A DNA stretch of 64,000 nt from Zygnema cylindricum. Taxonomy: Eukaryota > Streptophyta > Zygnematophyceae > Zygnematales > Zygnemataceae. The notes beneath the pieces were generated by a model. That model was not told the origin of the DNA. It did no database searches and was given only the letters and a program-made list of their open reading frames with translations. A program made the translations under genes and the position numbers. Positions within the stretch are counted from its first letter, which is position 1, and every line of letters begins with the position of its first letter. Where the stretch lies: NCBI GenBank assembly GCA_037447655.1, contig JBBHKE010000434.1, positions 49,396-113,395 of the forward strand, read 5' to 3'. Positions 1-10,434 of this stretch are shown in pieces.

Positions 1-56
1 AGAATCCTCCTCTCTTTCTCCCTCTCCCTCTCCCTCTCCCTCTTCCTCTCTCTCCA
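1..56. repeat. CT/CCCTCT microsatellite at an intron end
   Basis: A pyrimidine-only tract of short CTCTCC units runs up to the exon that begins near position 67. It would serve as the polypyrimidine tract of that intron. Confidence 0.8.
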
Positions 57-66
57 ATTTTCGAAG

Positions 67-313
67 CGAAAAAGTCGAAAATCTCCTTTCGGAATTTAAA
101 TTCCGGTGGCCCTCGTGGGAATTTGATGATGTGGAAGCTTGGGATGACGTCATTTACAACAGGAATCTATTTTTTGAAAAAATTCAAGGTCAATTTCTTA
201 AAAGTTTTACAAATTCTTCTTTTTTTACGGAAAAGTTGGACATAGAGAGGGCGTTTATGTACCGGAAAGCGGCTTCTGCGCTTCGAAAACAAGGAAATCT
301 GACAGTGGCTCAG
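67..313 (+). CDS. DNA-PKcs-like FAT-domain exon (partial gene or orphan exon)
   Basis: One open stretch of 82 codons, entered after a pyrimidine tract (AG at 65-66) and ending in phase 0 at CAG|GTGAAT (313/314). It contains AWDDVIYNRNLFFEKI followed about 30 residues later by ALRKQGNLTVAQ. From memory, this pairing resembles the FAT region of DNA-dependent protein kinase catalytic subunits, which have a W-D-D-I/V-I-x-N-R-x-x-F motif followed by an S-A-R-K-Q-N-N segment. DNA-PKcs acts in end joining of broken DNA; flowering plants appear to lack it. No further exon, and no kinase domain, is seen in the next 3.8 kb before the aminotransferase gene on the other strand. The gene may therefore end or be broken here, or the intron may be very long. 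Another PIK-like kinase is possible. Confidence 0.45.
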
Positions 314-519
314 GTGAATTTTATTTTATTTTCTTTTCCAATGTTTTTCCTTTCTTTTTCCTTTTTTAGTCGATTTTCTAGAGGAAGCTAAATTGTTTTT
401 TCTTTCTTTTTCTTTTATTTTATTCTTTTTTCCACTCGATTTTCGAGGAAGAGGTTAATGTTCGTTTTTTTTTCTCTCTCTCTCTCTCTTTTTAAACTTT
501 TTGGCGTCTTTTTTTTATG
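314..519. other. T-rich sequence after the exon
   Basis: T-rich DNA following the GTGAAT donor, with a short CT tract at 472-490. No second exon is recognised. Confidence 0.4.
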
Positions 520-960
520 CGAACCAAGTGAGCGTGTGACTACAAAACTTGATGGTGATCAGAAGGACCACGAGAATGTATCCCTCATCTCTCCCCTCCA
601 TCCCTTTCTCCCCTTCAATAAGAGTCGTCGCAATTTTTCTGTAAATTTTTTAGCCAAAAACGTTCAGCACGAATGCCCTAGACTGTTTTTAAATTTCTCA
701 CCATCATGTTTTCCATCTTGAAATCTGACATTGTCGTTTTGACAACCGCCGGTTGCGGACAATCATGTGACAACTTGTCACGATGCCCTCCATGGGCGAT
801 AAAAGGGTGAACTTTTTTTTTTTTTCTCATCCACCTGCTCCCATTTCTCCTGGGATCCTATTTTTGAAAGGTATCTTAACATAATTCCAGGACAAGAAAA
901 TGGCGAAATTGAGAGGTTCAAATGAAGTTAAGATGTACATGTTGTATAACACACTGCTCT
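520..960 (+). repeat. Dispersed repeat R1, copy 1
   Basis: About 440 bases that recur in reverse complement at roughly 21106-21545. Shared anchors include the block around GGTTGCGGACAATCATGTGA, CCCTCCATGGGCGAT, CTCCTGGGATCC and the end AATGAAGTTAA. In both copies a GA/CT tract follows the same end. The copies are clearly diverged, with small indels, so this is an old dispersed element of unknown class. No convincing coding frame is conserved between the copies. Confidence 0.65.
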
Positions 961-1410
961 CTCTTTCGATCTGGCACCCCCCTCTGCCAATTTTTTCTGA
1001 TCCTGTTCGGCCTCTGATCTCCCCACCGGATTTCACTTTCCCCTCCCTCTCTCTCCCTTCCCACCTTGATCCAATGGTCTCTTCTCCTCTGTACTCAGAA
1101 CAGAGCCTATTTAATATCTCCATCTATTGAGTATTTTAAACCTTATATAACTTATAAATCTAGTCTCGAGCATTTCAATTCTCTATATAGGGTCCAACAT
1201 AATATTTTTTTTTGTCATGTTTTTATTTTAAAGGAAGGAAATCTAAGGGTGAGAGGGAGTTTAACAAAAAACAGGGAGGCAGGATGGAGTTTAAGAAAGG
1301 CGGGAAAGGAGGGAGTGTAAGAAAGCCACTTGGGAAGAAGGTTTTTATTTGACTAAAGACCACAGAAGAATAGAGGAAGAGACACAAGGACATGCGCCAC
1401 GACAGATTAC

Positions 1411-1457
1411 AAAAAAAGAGAGATGGAGAGAGGGAGAGAGCGAGAGAGCGAGAGAGG
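1411..1457. repeat. GA-rich microsatellite
   Basis: Purine tract of GAGAGG/GAGAGC units. The surrounding 961-3393 is intergenic: I see no gene, only this tract, poly(A) at 1888-1910 and AT-rich sequence. Confidence 0.8.
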
Positions 1458-1887
1458 AATATGATAGGAGTGTTTGAAGGCATGATGAATACACACACAA
1501 GTATTTTATGCTTCTTAATGCAATTGATAATTGAAGATGTAAACTGGGATGTTCTTTTAAATGTGTCAAGAGTCAGCAAAACTTGATAGGATCGAAAATA
1601 AGAATCTCTCAACTCAAAATGGAATAATGTGCAAAGAAGTTAACGGGGAAGAGTAAAATCACTCTCAAATCACAATCAGAATAACCTCAACTCATCAATT
1701 ACACAATATTCCACGTAACACATTTATATTCTCGAAAATCCACATATATTAGAGAGAAATTTTCTCACACACTCTCACATACACACTCAGCCTGTAAGAC
1801 AAAAATCCTAAAAGTTTGAACCTACATACAACAAATAGCGTTGACGAAAACGTTAAACGAAACTAACGTACATAACTTCAACGTGGT

Positions 1888-1910
1888 AAAAAAAAAAAAA
1901 AAAAAAAAAA
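1888..1910. repeat. Poly(A) run
   Basis: Homopolymer of about 23 A. It could mark the tail of a retroposed sequence, but no source transcript or target duplication is evident. Confidence 0.8.
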
Positions 1911-3393
1911 GATCAGATTAAATCTCACCACAATATCGCACTATAGCACCGCCGTTCCACCTTAATTTTATATCGAGTGATGTCGCACTGAAACAAACAA
2001 TGCCCACAGAATTATGGCAAAATCTTTCAATCAAAAAGTTGACGATACTTTGCAAAGAATTATACAAGATGATGAGGCATATAAAGAAAACTAAGGACAT
2101 TTTATTGTCGTCGTTATTCTCATCATCATTACCATTGAGTTTTTTCAGTCCATTAGGAAACAAAATCTGGCTCTAGGGGCAAAAACAGAATATGAAATAT
2201 CAGTGTGGTGGTCCGGCCAAATGCATAAACCAACCAGTAATTGTACGGGTCAAACCTATAAAGAAAAAATATTTGTTAAGAAAACAAAAAAAAGCGCGAC
2301 ATCAAACATCTGAGAAGAGCAAAATGAAGGTGCGAGTATTACACAAGATAAAACTCTTAAAAACACCATAAAAGACTTAGACCACTATGGAAACCAAATG
2401 ACAAGTAAAAGGCTAGGTTAAATAGTCAAACAAGAAAAGCTACTTTATCCACACTAAACACAGTCCTCGTGAGGCTTAAGACATCCCTCCCCCTAATCAC
2501 TGTTTTCATATGAAGAGAATGGCACCCAAGACGAAGCTGAAGTCAGCATAGAAAACATATTTTTTTTGTTTTTTTTGTTTTTTATTTTTTATTTCACCTT
2601 TTTTTCAGGTTATTTTTCTGAATTGTAATTTTGTAATTGTTCAGCTTTACCTCACATTGAACAACAATTTCACTCCATTGCAGAAAAAATACACAACATT
2701 TTCAATTTCAATTTTATTTTCTTTTTCAACCGGAAACGTAATTCAGCATTATTTACTACAGATAGCGGCAAACGTCAAAGATAGAGAAGGTTAACCAGAT
2801 TTCATTTCTCTGGATTCCGTTTTGTAATAGAATATACAAAGGTGTTCAAATCGGGGATAAGTTTTAAATATCTACAAATCATGCTAGTAAACAAAGTTAA
2901 TATGGCACTTAATACTAGTGCTCTCTCAATTAATAGAAAGATGAGGTGTACCTCTTTCCAAGCCAGTCACTATGTTCAACTTGCTAAGCATAGATTGTTT
3001 GTGTACAAATTAATATGTTCCAACTCAAATTGCGGCTCAAATCTTTTAGAAATTCACATTTTTGTGGTAACCAGTTCAAAGAGCTAAAAACAAGAGAAAC
3101 CGCAACAAATGTTTTAGGCGTTTGAGACAAATAACACTAAAGCACTATGTAGAAAACTGAGTAAAAGCAGTTTTTGTATTTATTTTGTATGTTGTAACGT
3201 TTTTTATCAACGGATCACAAAAGGTTGTTAACCTTCAAATTGTGCTGAGCACCACCTTTGCAATAACAAATCTATAAATACACCAGTGAATGTCTTCACA
3301 AAATTATTTCAGGCAAGGTACCATGTCGTTAATGATTCTTTTGCCACAATGTCAACATCCCTGACTTCTCTTATGGTAGGCTAGTAAGGTTTA

Positions 3394-3576
3394 CCACATA
3401 TCTCCATATTTTTTTTCGCCACTCAAAAGATTCTTTCTCCGTGCACACTTGTCAGATCATTAATCTGACGGTTACAATTGAGTGATAAGATTCTCAGCTT
3501 CCAACTGGTAGTCTCCAATCGAAAATAGGACAAATGGGCACAAAGAAAACATTAACACTAACAGCGTGACGCAGTG
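3394..3576. mobile_element. Decayed miniature inverted-repeat transposon, copy G
   Basis: Shares the family's internal blocks: TTCTTTCTCCGTGCACAC, CTGACGGTTACAATTGAG, a CCAACTGG segment and GGGCACAAAGAAAA. It ends in a weakened terminal repeat (ACGCAGTG followed by TA). The left terminal repeat is badly eroded, so the start is approximate. Confidence 0.6.
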
Positions 3577-4131
3577 TAATATCCTGAATTTTCAATGGAA
3601 AACTCTGGCATGTACATTTACCCCGGGAAACGATAGAAAAGTTGTTTTGAACTACCAAGAAAATCTCTCCATGCACGATAAACAAGCCTTCAATTCCCAA
3701 AAACAAAGTAAGGACGTCACAAGACTCACAACGTAACATAATCTTTCATCATGAGATTGCGGCAAAACCAACATCGCACACTACTCAAACACCATCAAAC
3801 TGAAGCACCTTGAGAATTATCTTTTGAAGAGTAAACTTCCCATTTCTTTCAAGATACAGTCATGACATTACACCAAAAATTAAGTTTCACTAACACTCCT
3901 GTGCTGCTGTTTAAGACAACTTATCCTTTAGAAATCCTCCAGCCCCTGCATTTCTTAACTGCTTTAAAACTCAAAATTGATACTCCTGACGTCTATCATT
4001 CCTCTTCTAACTAAGTACACTCTCAAAACACAAGGTGGAGCTTTCACAAAAAATACAAAGTACAGATACTAACTTATTTGAACTTATGAAACCCTAGCCA
4101 ACTCTCAATCAAAAAATCCAACAAAAAACCC
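3577..4131. other. Intergenic, downstream of the aminotransferase gene
   Basis: Presumed 3' untranslated and flanking DNA of the minus-strand gene at 4132. No exon is recognised and no clear polyadenylation motif stands out. Confidence 0.4.
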
Positions 4132-5538
4132 TCACTCCTTTCGAGTTGTAGGTGTATAACCGACAGAATTCAAAGCGTCTTTCAACCCATGCAAAAGTAA
4201 TGCAACCGTCGCAGGTCTCGCATTATGACCCATCACACCAATTCTCCAAACTTTTCCGAATGTCGGTCCAAGACCACCTGCAATTTCCATACTATATTTG
4301 GCCATCATAAATTTGGGTACAGCTGCCCAGTCTACACCAGCTGGCACCTTCACAGTGGTCACCGTCGGCAACCGATCCTCCGGTTTTGGAACGAAAAACT
4401 CGAGTCCCAAATCTTCTAATCCTTTCCAAAGCTGCTGAGCGGCCGCCAGATGTCGATTCCATGAGGCTTCTAAGCCTTCCGTCGCTAATAATGCGAGAGC
4501 CTCTCTTAAAGAATATACATTACTAACCATTCCGGTGTGATGATATTTCCGAGGGTTTCCGTCAACACCCCAATACTCTCCAACCAATTCCATGTCCAAA
4601 TAGTACGATTGTACCGGTTCTTTCCTGTTTAAAAGCTTTGTTCTCGCTTTCGAGGAGAGAGAGAGTGGAGAAGGAGCGACAGGAGCTCCTAAACATTTTT
4701 GGGATCCACTGTAAACAATGTCAATCTTTTGGCGATCGACGGCCAACGGGATCCCACCAAGTGTACAAACTGTATCGACGAACAGAAGAACGCCACGTGT
4801 CTCACAAAGATCTCCCACGCCTTCCAAATTTTGGAGCGTTCCCGTCGAAGATTCCCCGTGAACCAGAAACAAAATTTTAGTTCCCGGGTACTTCGAAAGC
4901 GATTCTTCGATTTCTTTTAAGGAAAAAACTGAACCTGGACTGGTTTCCATGCGATGCACATTCGCTCCGTACCGCGCCGCCATAATTGTCATTCTCTCGC
5001 CCCAAATCCCATTTATACCCACTAACACTTCGTCCCCCTTTTCGACAACCGAAGCTACAGAAGCTTCCATCGCCGCGTGTCCGGACCCACTAACTGCCAA
5101 AGTAAAATTATTGGTCGTTTGGAACGAATATTTTAGCCAGTTGCTGACGTCATCCATGATGGAGAGGAATTCGGGATGCATGTGACCGAGGAGAGGGAGA
5201 GAGGCAGCAGAGAGGACACGTGGATGGGGGGTGGAGGGACCGGGGCCCATGAGGATACGGGGAGGAGGAGAGAGGGGAGAGGTTGAGAGAGGAGGAGGAG
5301 GGAGGAGAGAAGAAGGAGAGGGAGAGGGAGAGGGAGAGGGAGAGGGAGAAGGAGAGGAGGAAGCCATGACTGGAGAGTTTGCTTTTGAAGAATGCATGGG
5401 GCAGAAGGAGGCGGAAGAGAGAGAGAGAAGAGAGAGGAGAGAGAGAGACACAAGGCGGGAGGGAAGAAATGGAAAAGAAGTTAAAGGAAGAGAGACAGAG
5501 GAAGTTCGCACGTGGGAAGGCATGGAAAACGATTCCAT
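4132..5538 (-). CDS. Alanine-glyoxylate aminotransferase-like, class V PLP enzyme
   Basis: A single-exon frame of 468 residues. Residues 96-460 look like a complete AGXT-type fold-I aminotransferase: LMGPGPS (96-102), VSGSGHAAMEA (149-159), GINGIWGER (174-182), HGESSTG (227-233), FVDT with Asp255, SGSQK with the expected PLP lysine at 281, YHHT (332-335), and WRIG with the substrate-binding arginine at 432. The family converts glyoxylate plus an amino donor to glycine. The motifs follow the animal and bacterial AGXT branch rather than the shorter plant serine-glyoxylate enzyme. Residues 1-95 are an extension rich in Ser, Leu and Pro, with a Ser-Pro run (about 62-76) encoded by a GA microsatellite. 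It could be an organelle transit peptide. The C-terminus TTRKE is not a peroxisomal PTS1. Internal Met48 (5397) or Met58 (5367) are alternative starts. It lacks introns, unlike the other genes here. Confidence 0.9.
   Translation of the reverse strand: MESFSMPSHVRTSSVSLPLTSFPFLPSRLVSLSLLSLLSLSSASFCPMHSSKANSPVMASSSPSPSPSPSPSPSPSSLLPPPPLSTSPLSPPPRILMGPGPSTPHPRVLSAASLPLLGHMHPEFLSIMDDVSNWLKYSFQTTNNFTLAVSGSGHAAMEASVASVVEKGDEVLVGINGIWGERMTIMAARYGANVHRMETSPGSVFSLKEIEESLSKYPGTKILFLVHGESSTGTLQNLEGVGDLCETRGVLLFVDTVCTLGGIPLAVDRQKIDIVYSGSQKCLGAPVAPSPLSLSSKARTKLLNRKEPVQSYYLDMELVGEYWGVDGNPRKYHHTGMVSNVYSLREALALLATEGLEASWNRHLAAAQQLWKGLEDLGLEFFVPKPEDRLPTVTTVKVPAGVDWAAVPKFMMAKYSMEIAGGLGPTFGKVWRIGVMGHNARPATVALLLHGLKDALNSVGYTPTTRKE
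5265..5450. repeat. GA microsatellite inside the aminotransferase frame
   Basis: GGAGAGGGAGAGGG-type repeats at about 5265-5355 and a second GA tract at about 5405-5450. Read on the minus strand they encode Ser-Pro and Ser-Leu runs in the N-terminal extension, so length changes in units of six bases would alter the protein without a frameshift. Confidence 0.85.
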
Positions 5539-5590
5539 GGAAAATATGGAGTGGACGACACGTCAGATGTAAAAGAGATGGACGTGGAGT

Positions 5591-5600
5591 GCCACGTGGC
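5591..5600. promoter_or_regulatory. Perfect G-box palindrome
   Basis: GCCACGTGGC, a ten-base palindrome with the CACGTG core bound by plant bZIP and bHLH factors, lies 53 bases upstream of the aminotransferase start codon. If the TATA element at 5689 is real, this site falls in the 5' untranslated region. Confidence 0.45.
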
Positions 5601-5681
5601 ACGAGAAGAAGGATGCCAGCTGTTCAATTGTGGCCAAAATCTGTGCTGGCGCAGGGGAGAAGTGGGCCCAAATTGGGGCGT

Positions 5682-5744
5682 GCGTACCTTTATAGTGTTA
5701 CCCACCTTATGTACGGATGGATGTGTACTGTACTGTAGTGTACG
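5682..5744. promoter_or_regulatory. GTAC motif cluster upstream of the aminotransferase
   Basis: Five GTAC tetramers in about 60 bases, including GTACTGTACTGTAGTGTAC. GTAC is the core bound by plant SBP-domain factors, including copper-response regulators. Similar clusters lie upstream of other genes in this window. Confidence 0.4.
5689..5694 (-). promoter_or_regulatory. Candidate TATA box of the aminotransferase gene
   Basis: TATAAA on the minus strand, inside CACTATAAAGG, about 150 bases upstream of the start codon. That spacing would give a leader of roughly 120 bases. Confidence 0.5.
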
Positions 5745-5824
5745 GATCATCATGTATATACGGTAGGAGGACATGACGTTAGTTACGTTAAGGTGTGGGG
5801 ATACCATTTAGGCATTTACTCATT

Positions 5825-6075
5825 TACCTTTATTAACGGTTATGACTTTTTCCGCCTTTAAACATATTTTCCTGACATATTTTTGATTTTTTCATATATT
5901 TTTCATGTTTTTTGCACATCTGTCGGATTAAACGGACGGTTGGGATGGAAAGGCAAGATTTAATACGTTTCGATTGGCGGTACTATACTCAAATGCAAAT
6001 CGGACAGGTGTGCACGGAGAAAAGCTGACTTAAAATGGCGAAACGAAACATCAACGCTGATAACGACACACGGTG
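5825..6075. mobile_element. Miniature inverted-repeat transposon, copy F
   Basis: Contains the family blocks ACGGTTGGGATGGAAAGGCA, CGATTGGCGG, GTGCACGGAGAAAAG and ATGGCGAAACGAAACATC, ending CGCTGATAACGACACACGGTG. The left end is degenerate and its start is approximate. Confidence 0.65.
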
Positions 6076-8127
6076 GAATGTACGAACAAAACTGTTGTGC
6101 ACTTCTATGTGGCGGCTGCAGTTTGTGAGTTGTGACTTGTGAGTTTGTGATGCCGTACGCTGATTTGTCCTCTTGCGCTCAGAATTGACGGACCTTTGCA
6201 TGCCGTACAACCGTGTTTGGGCAGCAACAAATCTGACGATCGAACGAAACCCAAAGAAAGTGTTTCTCAGTGTTAACGCGTTTTCAAGTTTCAAACGATT
6301 TTCCACGCTGACTGAAACTAGTCACGCAGTTGGGTTGCCGCAAGTCAGTTAGCACCAACAGTTCTATGTTCCGCTAGACTTAGCAGAGCCGAGGTTAGAT
6401 AGTGGGAAAGAACTTTATTTTTTGGAGCCATTGTATGTGGTATACAGCTGTAATTAACAAACTGGTAGTCCCAATTACGAGAGAAGAGGGAAATGAAGCA
6501 GGAAGAGGGAGAGAGAGAGAGCTGTGCCTTTTTTAGTGCGAGAACCATCTAAAATGTGTTGAAGCAAGATGGTGGTGCTGTTCCAGGATTCGATAGCACA
6601 ATAATACAACCCCCTTTTAAACATTTTGCTTTTCATCCACAAGTTCCTTTTTTCCATCGTTTTGCTTTTGAATGTTGTGCACACCTGGTGATCTTATGAT
6701 TGAGCGTTTTTGTGTTGACCAACAGTTCGCCGTAAATCAGGTTTTACAACGCATGCACAAAACTTGGAGAAAAAACAAAAAAACAATATATATATATATG
6801 GAGAAATATTGCAGAAAACGTACAATGTCTCCTAAGTTGAATTGAATTTTTGTTTGTTTCACTCAAATTTTCTACACAAATAAAAGAACCATGTTCATAG
6901 TCTTTCAACAGGAACAAAAAGTTTGAAGTATTTTAGTTACTAATCTAGATGTTGTACAAGTTGTTTGATTTTTTACTCTACATAGGAGCTAAAAATTGAC
7001 CACGCTCTAGAAAATTTCAAGATATTCGTGAACCGAGAGGACAACGTCTTCTAATCCCACCAATATTAAGGGAATTAGATGGTCTTCATAGCATAACAAG
7101 AAGAAAAAATTCATTGATTTAACAAGGGAATTCGGATAAACCCAATTTTCACACTAGATTAAAAAAAATAACCACTGTAGCACAGGAATCAATATATCTC
7201 AATATCACAGCAAGATTAGGAGATGATCTCACTATCAAGGGAAGGGAAGGTAAGGGAAGGTGATAGCCCCAACCCAATTTTATCATTGGGCGGTGATTAT
7301 CTTACCACTATTTTGGGAAATAACGCAATCCTAAGGTTTTAACAATGACAACAAATAATTCCCCCACTATAGCAGAGAAAGCATAATGCATCCACTCTAA
7401 AAGTTGGCTTCACAAGCTCTTTCCCTCACCCATGCATTATTGCCCCAAGTTTGATTACCGTTTTGCATTCTCAATACAATAAAATGTGTCATACTTCGGA
7501 TACTTCCTCCATATCTTTTCAAGCTATTCCTATAAAACCAACACCATTTCCCACATATTTCCAGCCTTGGAAATAACTATTGTTCAGCTGATGGAAAGAA
7601 TATGGGTGCAACACCATACTCCTCCATTAAGACTATGAGCTCCAAAGCTTTGACCCACAAATTAGTCAAAAGAAATTCGTGATACTTAATCAAATGTTTT
7701 TTCGAATTCGAAAGGACCAATAGAATGAAGCATGCATTTACAACGACCAACAAGTTGTGAAATTACCTTCAAATCGACCAATGAAAAAGATACATCTCGC
7801 TACAATGTAACTTACGCCATATTTTTCAGGTAATATCGACGAAATTTCTAAAACTTTGTACTTTTTTTTCTCGTAAGATATGATGACATCATCACTCATG
7901 ATGCTCATCAGTAGTAGAGAGCTTGCTTTAAAAAAACTCGAGTGGAGTACCAACTTCTCGGAGAAAAAACATCCTTATGAAAGTGAGAGGACATTGGCAT
8001 GGAATTCCACCCTAATTGTCGTTTGTCTATGGGGTACCAAAAGGGAGGCAAGTAATTTGAAATACTTATAGTGGAAAAGCACTGAATAGAGAGAAGAGAT
8101 TCTCCACTAAACCAAATTCGAAAGCTA
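6076..8127. other. Intergenic, nothing recognised
   Basis: AT-rich DNA with short open frames only. A small AAGGGAAGG-type purine stretch lies near 7238-7262. No gene, RNA or clear element is seen. Confidence 0.4.
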
Positions 8128-8666
8128 CACCGCGCATCGTTATTAGTGTCAACGACACTAATTTGGGTTCTTAAAATTCTGATTTTTTTTCCTCAAATAG
8201 GATACATGATTTTAATTTTTCCTTGACGTTAATTAAGGTACCGTACAAAATAGCGTAAAGGACGAATTACAATAATATCTAAATAGTGTGGTGTACGGTT
8301 GATGTCAGCCCGTACATAAATGTACCTTTTCAAGTGAAAATTTTACAAAAAATGAGTTAAATCAGACGCGCACGCATAGGATCGTGCGCTAAAAAAACGG
8401 GATTATTCTGACACGTAAATTAGTCTTATATGTACGGATATTTAAATTTCACGACGTCGTACGATTTCTAATATTTTGTACGGATACATATATTAATGTA
8501 TATAATCGTACAACGAATATTCCATTTTTGCTGTTCCCAAATTAGCATAAACGCCGAAATTAGAATACACCTTTTAAAAAAAAAAAAAAAAATCTTAATT
8601 AGCGTCAATGACGATATATTTATTTCCACACTATTTAAACTTTGACACTAATAACGATGCGCGGTG
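8128..8666. mobile_element. Miniature inverted-repeat transposon, copy A (intact ends)
   Basis: Bounded by a 25-base perfect terminal inverted repeat, CACCGCGCATCGTTATTAGT and five more bases (8128-8152), matched at 8642-8666. TA dinucleotides lie directly outside both ends, as expected for a TA-target Tc1/mariner-type element. The 539-base interior has no transposase frame and holds many GTAC motifs. It is the longest and best preserved member of the family here. Confidence 0.85.
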
Positions 8667-9641
8667 TAAATGTTGATGAGGCAACAGGCCACGTGGCAGG
8701 TTCTGAATGTTTGAAATTGTTTTTCTCCACTTTTATATTTATATACTGACATCACAGATTTCACTATTGTACTCTATGCATTTTTCTATACGATTTTTTT
8801 CATTGCGATTGTCACGTATTATTTGTTGCTTTCTTTATTTATAGACTCACTTTTAAATATAACAAAACACCATAAAGTACAATGTATTTTCAGTTACCGA
8901 AGGTCGATTTAACAACATAAGGTCAAGAGGAAAGGAAACAGTGAAATCAGGAAATAGGATTAAAGGAGTCTAGAAAGAAGTTTACTATATAATATGAGAG
9001 ATCTTTGTATATTGTGTTACAATCCCAACGAGGACACATTCAAAGTAAGACTTTGAGACGACAATTGTCGCAATTGTATAACATAAATTGCAGCCTCAAA
9101 CCGTGGTCTCGTGGATCACTCTCAAAGAATTCTTTTGGTTGGTTTTTTAGCTTAACCTTTCATAATTAAAATCTTATTATTTCGTAGGAAGTTGGTGTTT
9201 TATTTTCTCCACTTTTGTCTCACGTTTTTTAGCTCGATACATTCTCGTTCTTCCTACCGTTGTTATTTGTGTCTCGGACGATGTGCTAGCCTTCTAACGG
9301 CTCATTTTGGAGGTGTCATGTTCTATTTTTCCTCTTGTTGTAGCATATATACCGGTTCTTCCACCATTGTTGCGAAATCAGCTGCACGTCCAAGAGTAAA
9401 TTTGTAATAAGGTTGTTGCCACCATTAAATTCGAGCTCCTCACGGCGCTTCCCTCTGATCCTTAGCCTGGACGTGATTTCTCTTGTGGTGGACTTGGTTC
9501 TGGAGCTTGGCTATTAGCTACACTTATTTTATCCACTCTATGTGTCATGCCTCACGGCCCTCATGTTTAGGCTTTGCCTCCTTCATCCACCTTTATTGGG
9601 CTCTCTTGTTTGCTTGTGTGACCATGTTCTTCAATCGAATG
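8667..9641. other. Intergenic, possible old element remnants
   Basis: No gene recognised. Sequence from about 9190 reads as decayed coding-like DNA leading into the relic that begins near 9642, but I cannot assign it. Confidence 0.35.
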
Positions 9642-9760
9642 GCGTCCATTTGCTTTGTTGCTCCCGTGGGAGGAGAGTTGGTCTAGGCGCACACGACACT
9701 ATGCGCAACACTATTGCGACCATCACTTCTTTAGGTGAAATTATGTTCACAGAGAGGTTT
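9642..9760 (+). mobile_element. Retroelement relic, copy A, left part
   Basis: Matches 16995-17105 with substitutions and indels (anchor GTCCATTTGCTTTGTTGCTC). It is interrupted at 9760 by the copia insertion and resumes at 15838. The whole copy is described at 15838-16570. Confidence 0.6.
9756..9760. other. 5-bp target site duplication, left
   Basis: GGTTT immediately left of the left LTR, repeated as GGTTT at 15838-15842 immediately right of the right LTR. This marks the copia insertion event. Confidence 0.9.
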
Positions 9761-10423
9761 TGTAGGATCTTAAGCAAAAGAGTTTCACTTAAAATAATCC
9801 ATAAAACATAAATCATTACACAGCGGAAGCTCATAAAAGACAAGAGGAATATTCAGCCAAAAAGATTTATAATTGTTTTTGGCCGAAGCCTCTTTACATC
9901 ATCTCTTCTCTCTTCTCTCTCTTCTCTATCCTCTTTAAATAATCTCTTACTCCAATATCAAATCCTCTATGATTCAATCATGTAAGATAGAATTAATTAA
10001 TTCGATACTCTGCACATGTACACTGCTGCCTATATATACTCGCTACTCTGCACTAAGAGACAACAAGGTAAGACAAGCAAGACTTAGCGTAGCGACGAAG
10101 TCTGTCCCTAGCTGACTGTGCACTCTTCAATGAAAGTTCCACGAAGGAAGGCGCACACGCTTCTTTCTTCGAAACGACAAACTCCAAACGTTGACTTAAA
10201 CACGTGTCGCAACACGAACACACCTGCACGCAAATTGAAACACCTGTACATGAAGACAAAAGTCACGCGAAACGAAATAGTATGTTTCGTTCCCGGACGC
10301 TTCAAAAATAGTACCACGAAACGTACATCGTACGTTTCGTATGATGACGTGGTACTTCACGTCAACAATTAAATGTTGGTATGACGCTTCGCGGAAATAA
10401 CGCGAAACGACAATAATCCAACA
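9761..10423 (-). repeat. Copia LTR (3' LTR of a minus-strand element)
   Basis: 663 bases starting TGTAGGATCTTAAG and ending AATAATCCAACA, so it has the TG...CA termini of an LTR. It matches 15175-15837 with about seven single-base differences by eye, roughly 1%, and no length change. Confidence 0.95.
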
Positions 10424-10434
10424 ATCCCCCTCTT
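10424..10434 (-). other. Polypurine tract of the copia element
   Basis: On the minus strand AAGAGGGGGAT abuts the 3' LTR, the expected site for plus-strand priming. Confidence 0.8.

Noticed and set aside
5133-5738. Several long frames overlapping the aminotransferase N-terminus on both strands
   Set aside because: They are produced by the GA microsatellite, which is open in many frames. Only the aminotransferase frame continues into conserved sequence.
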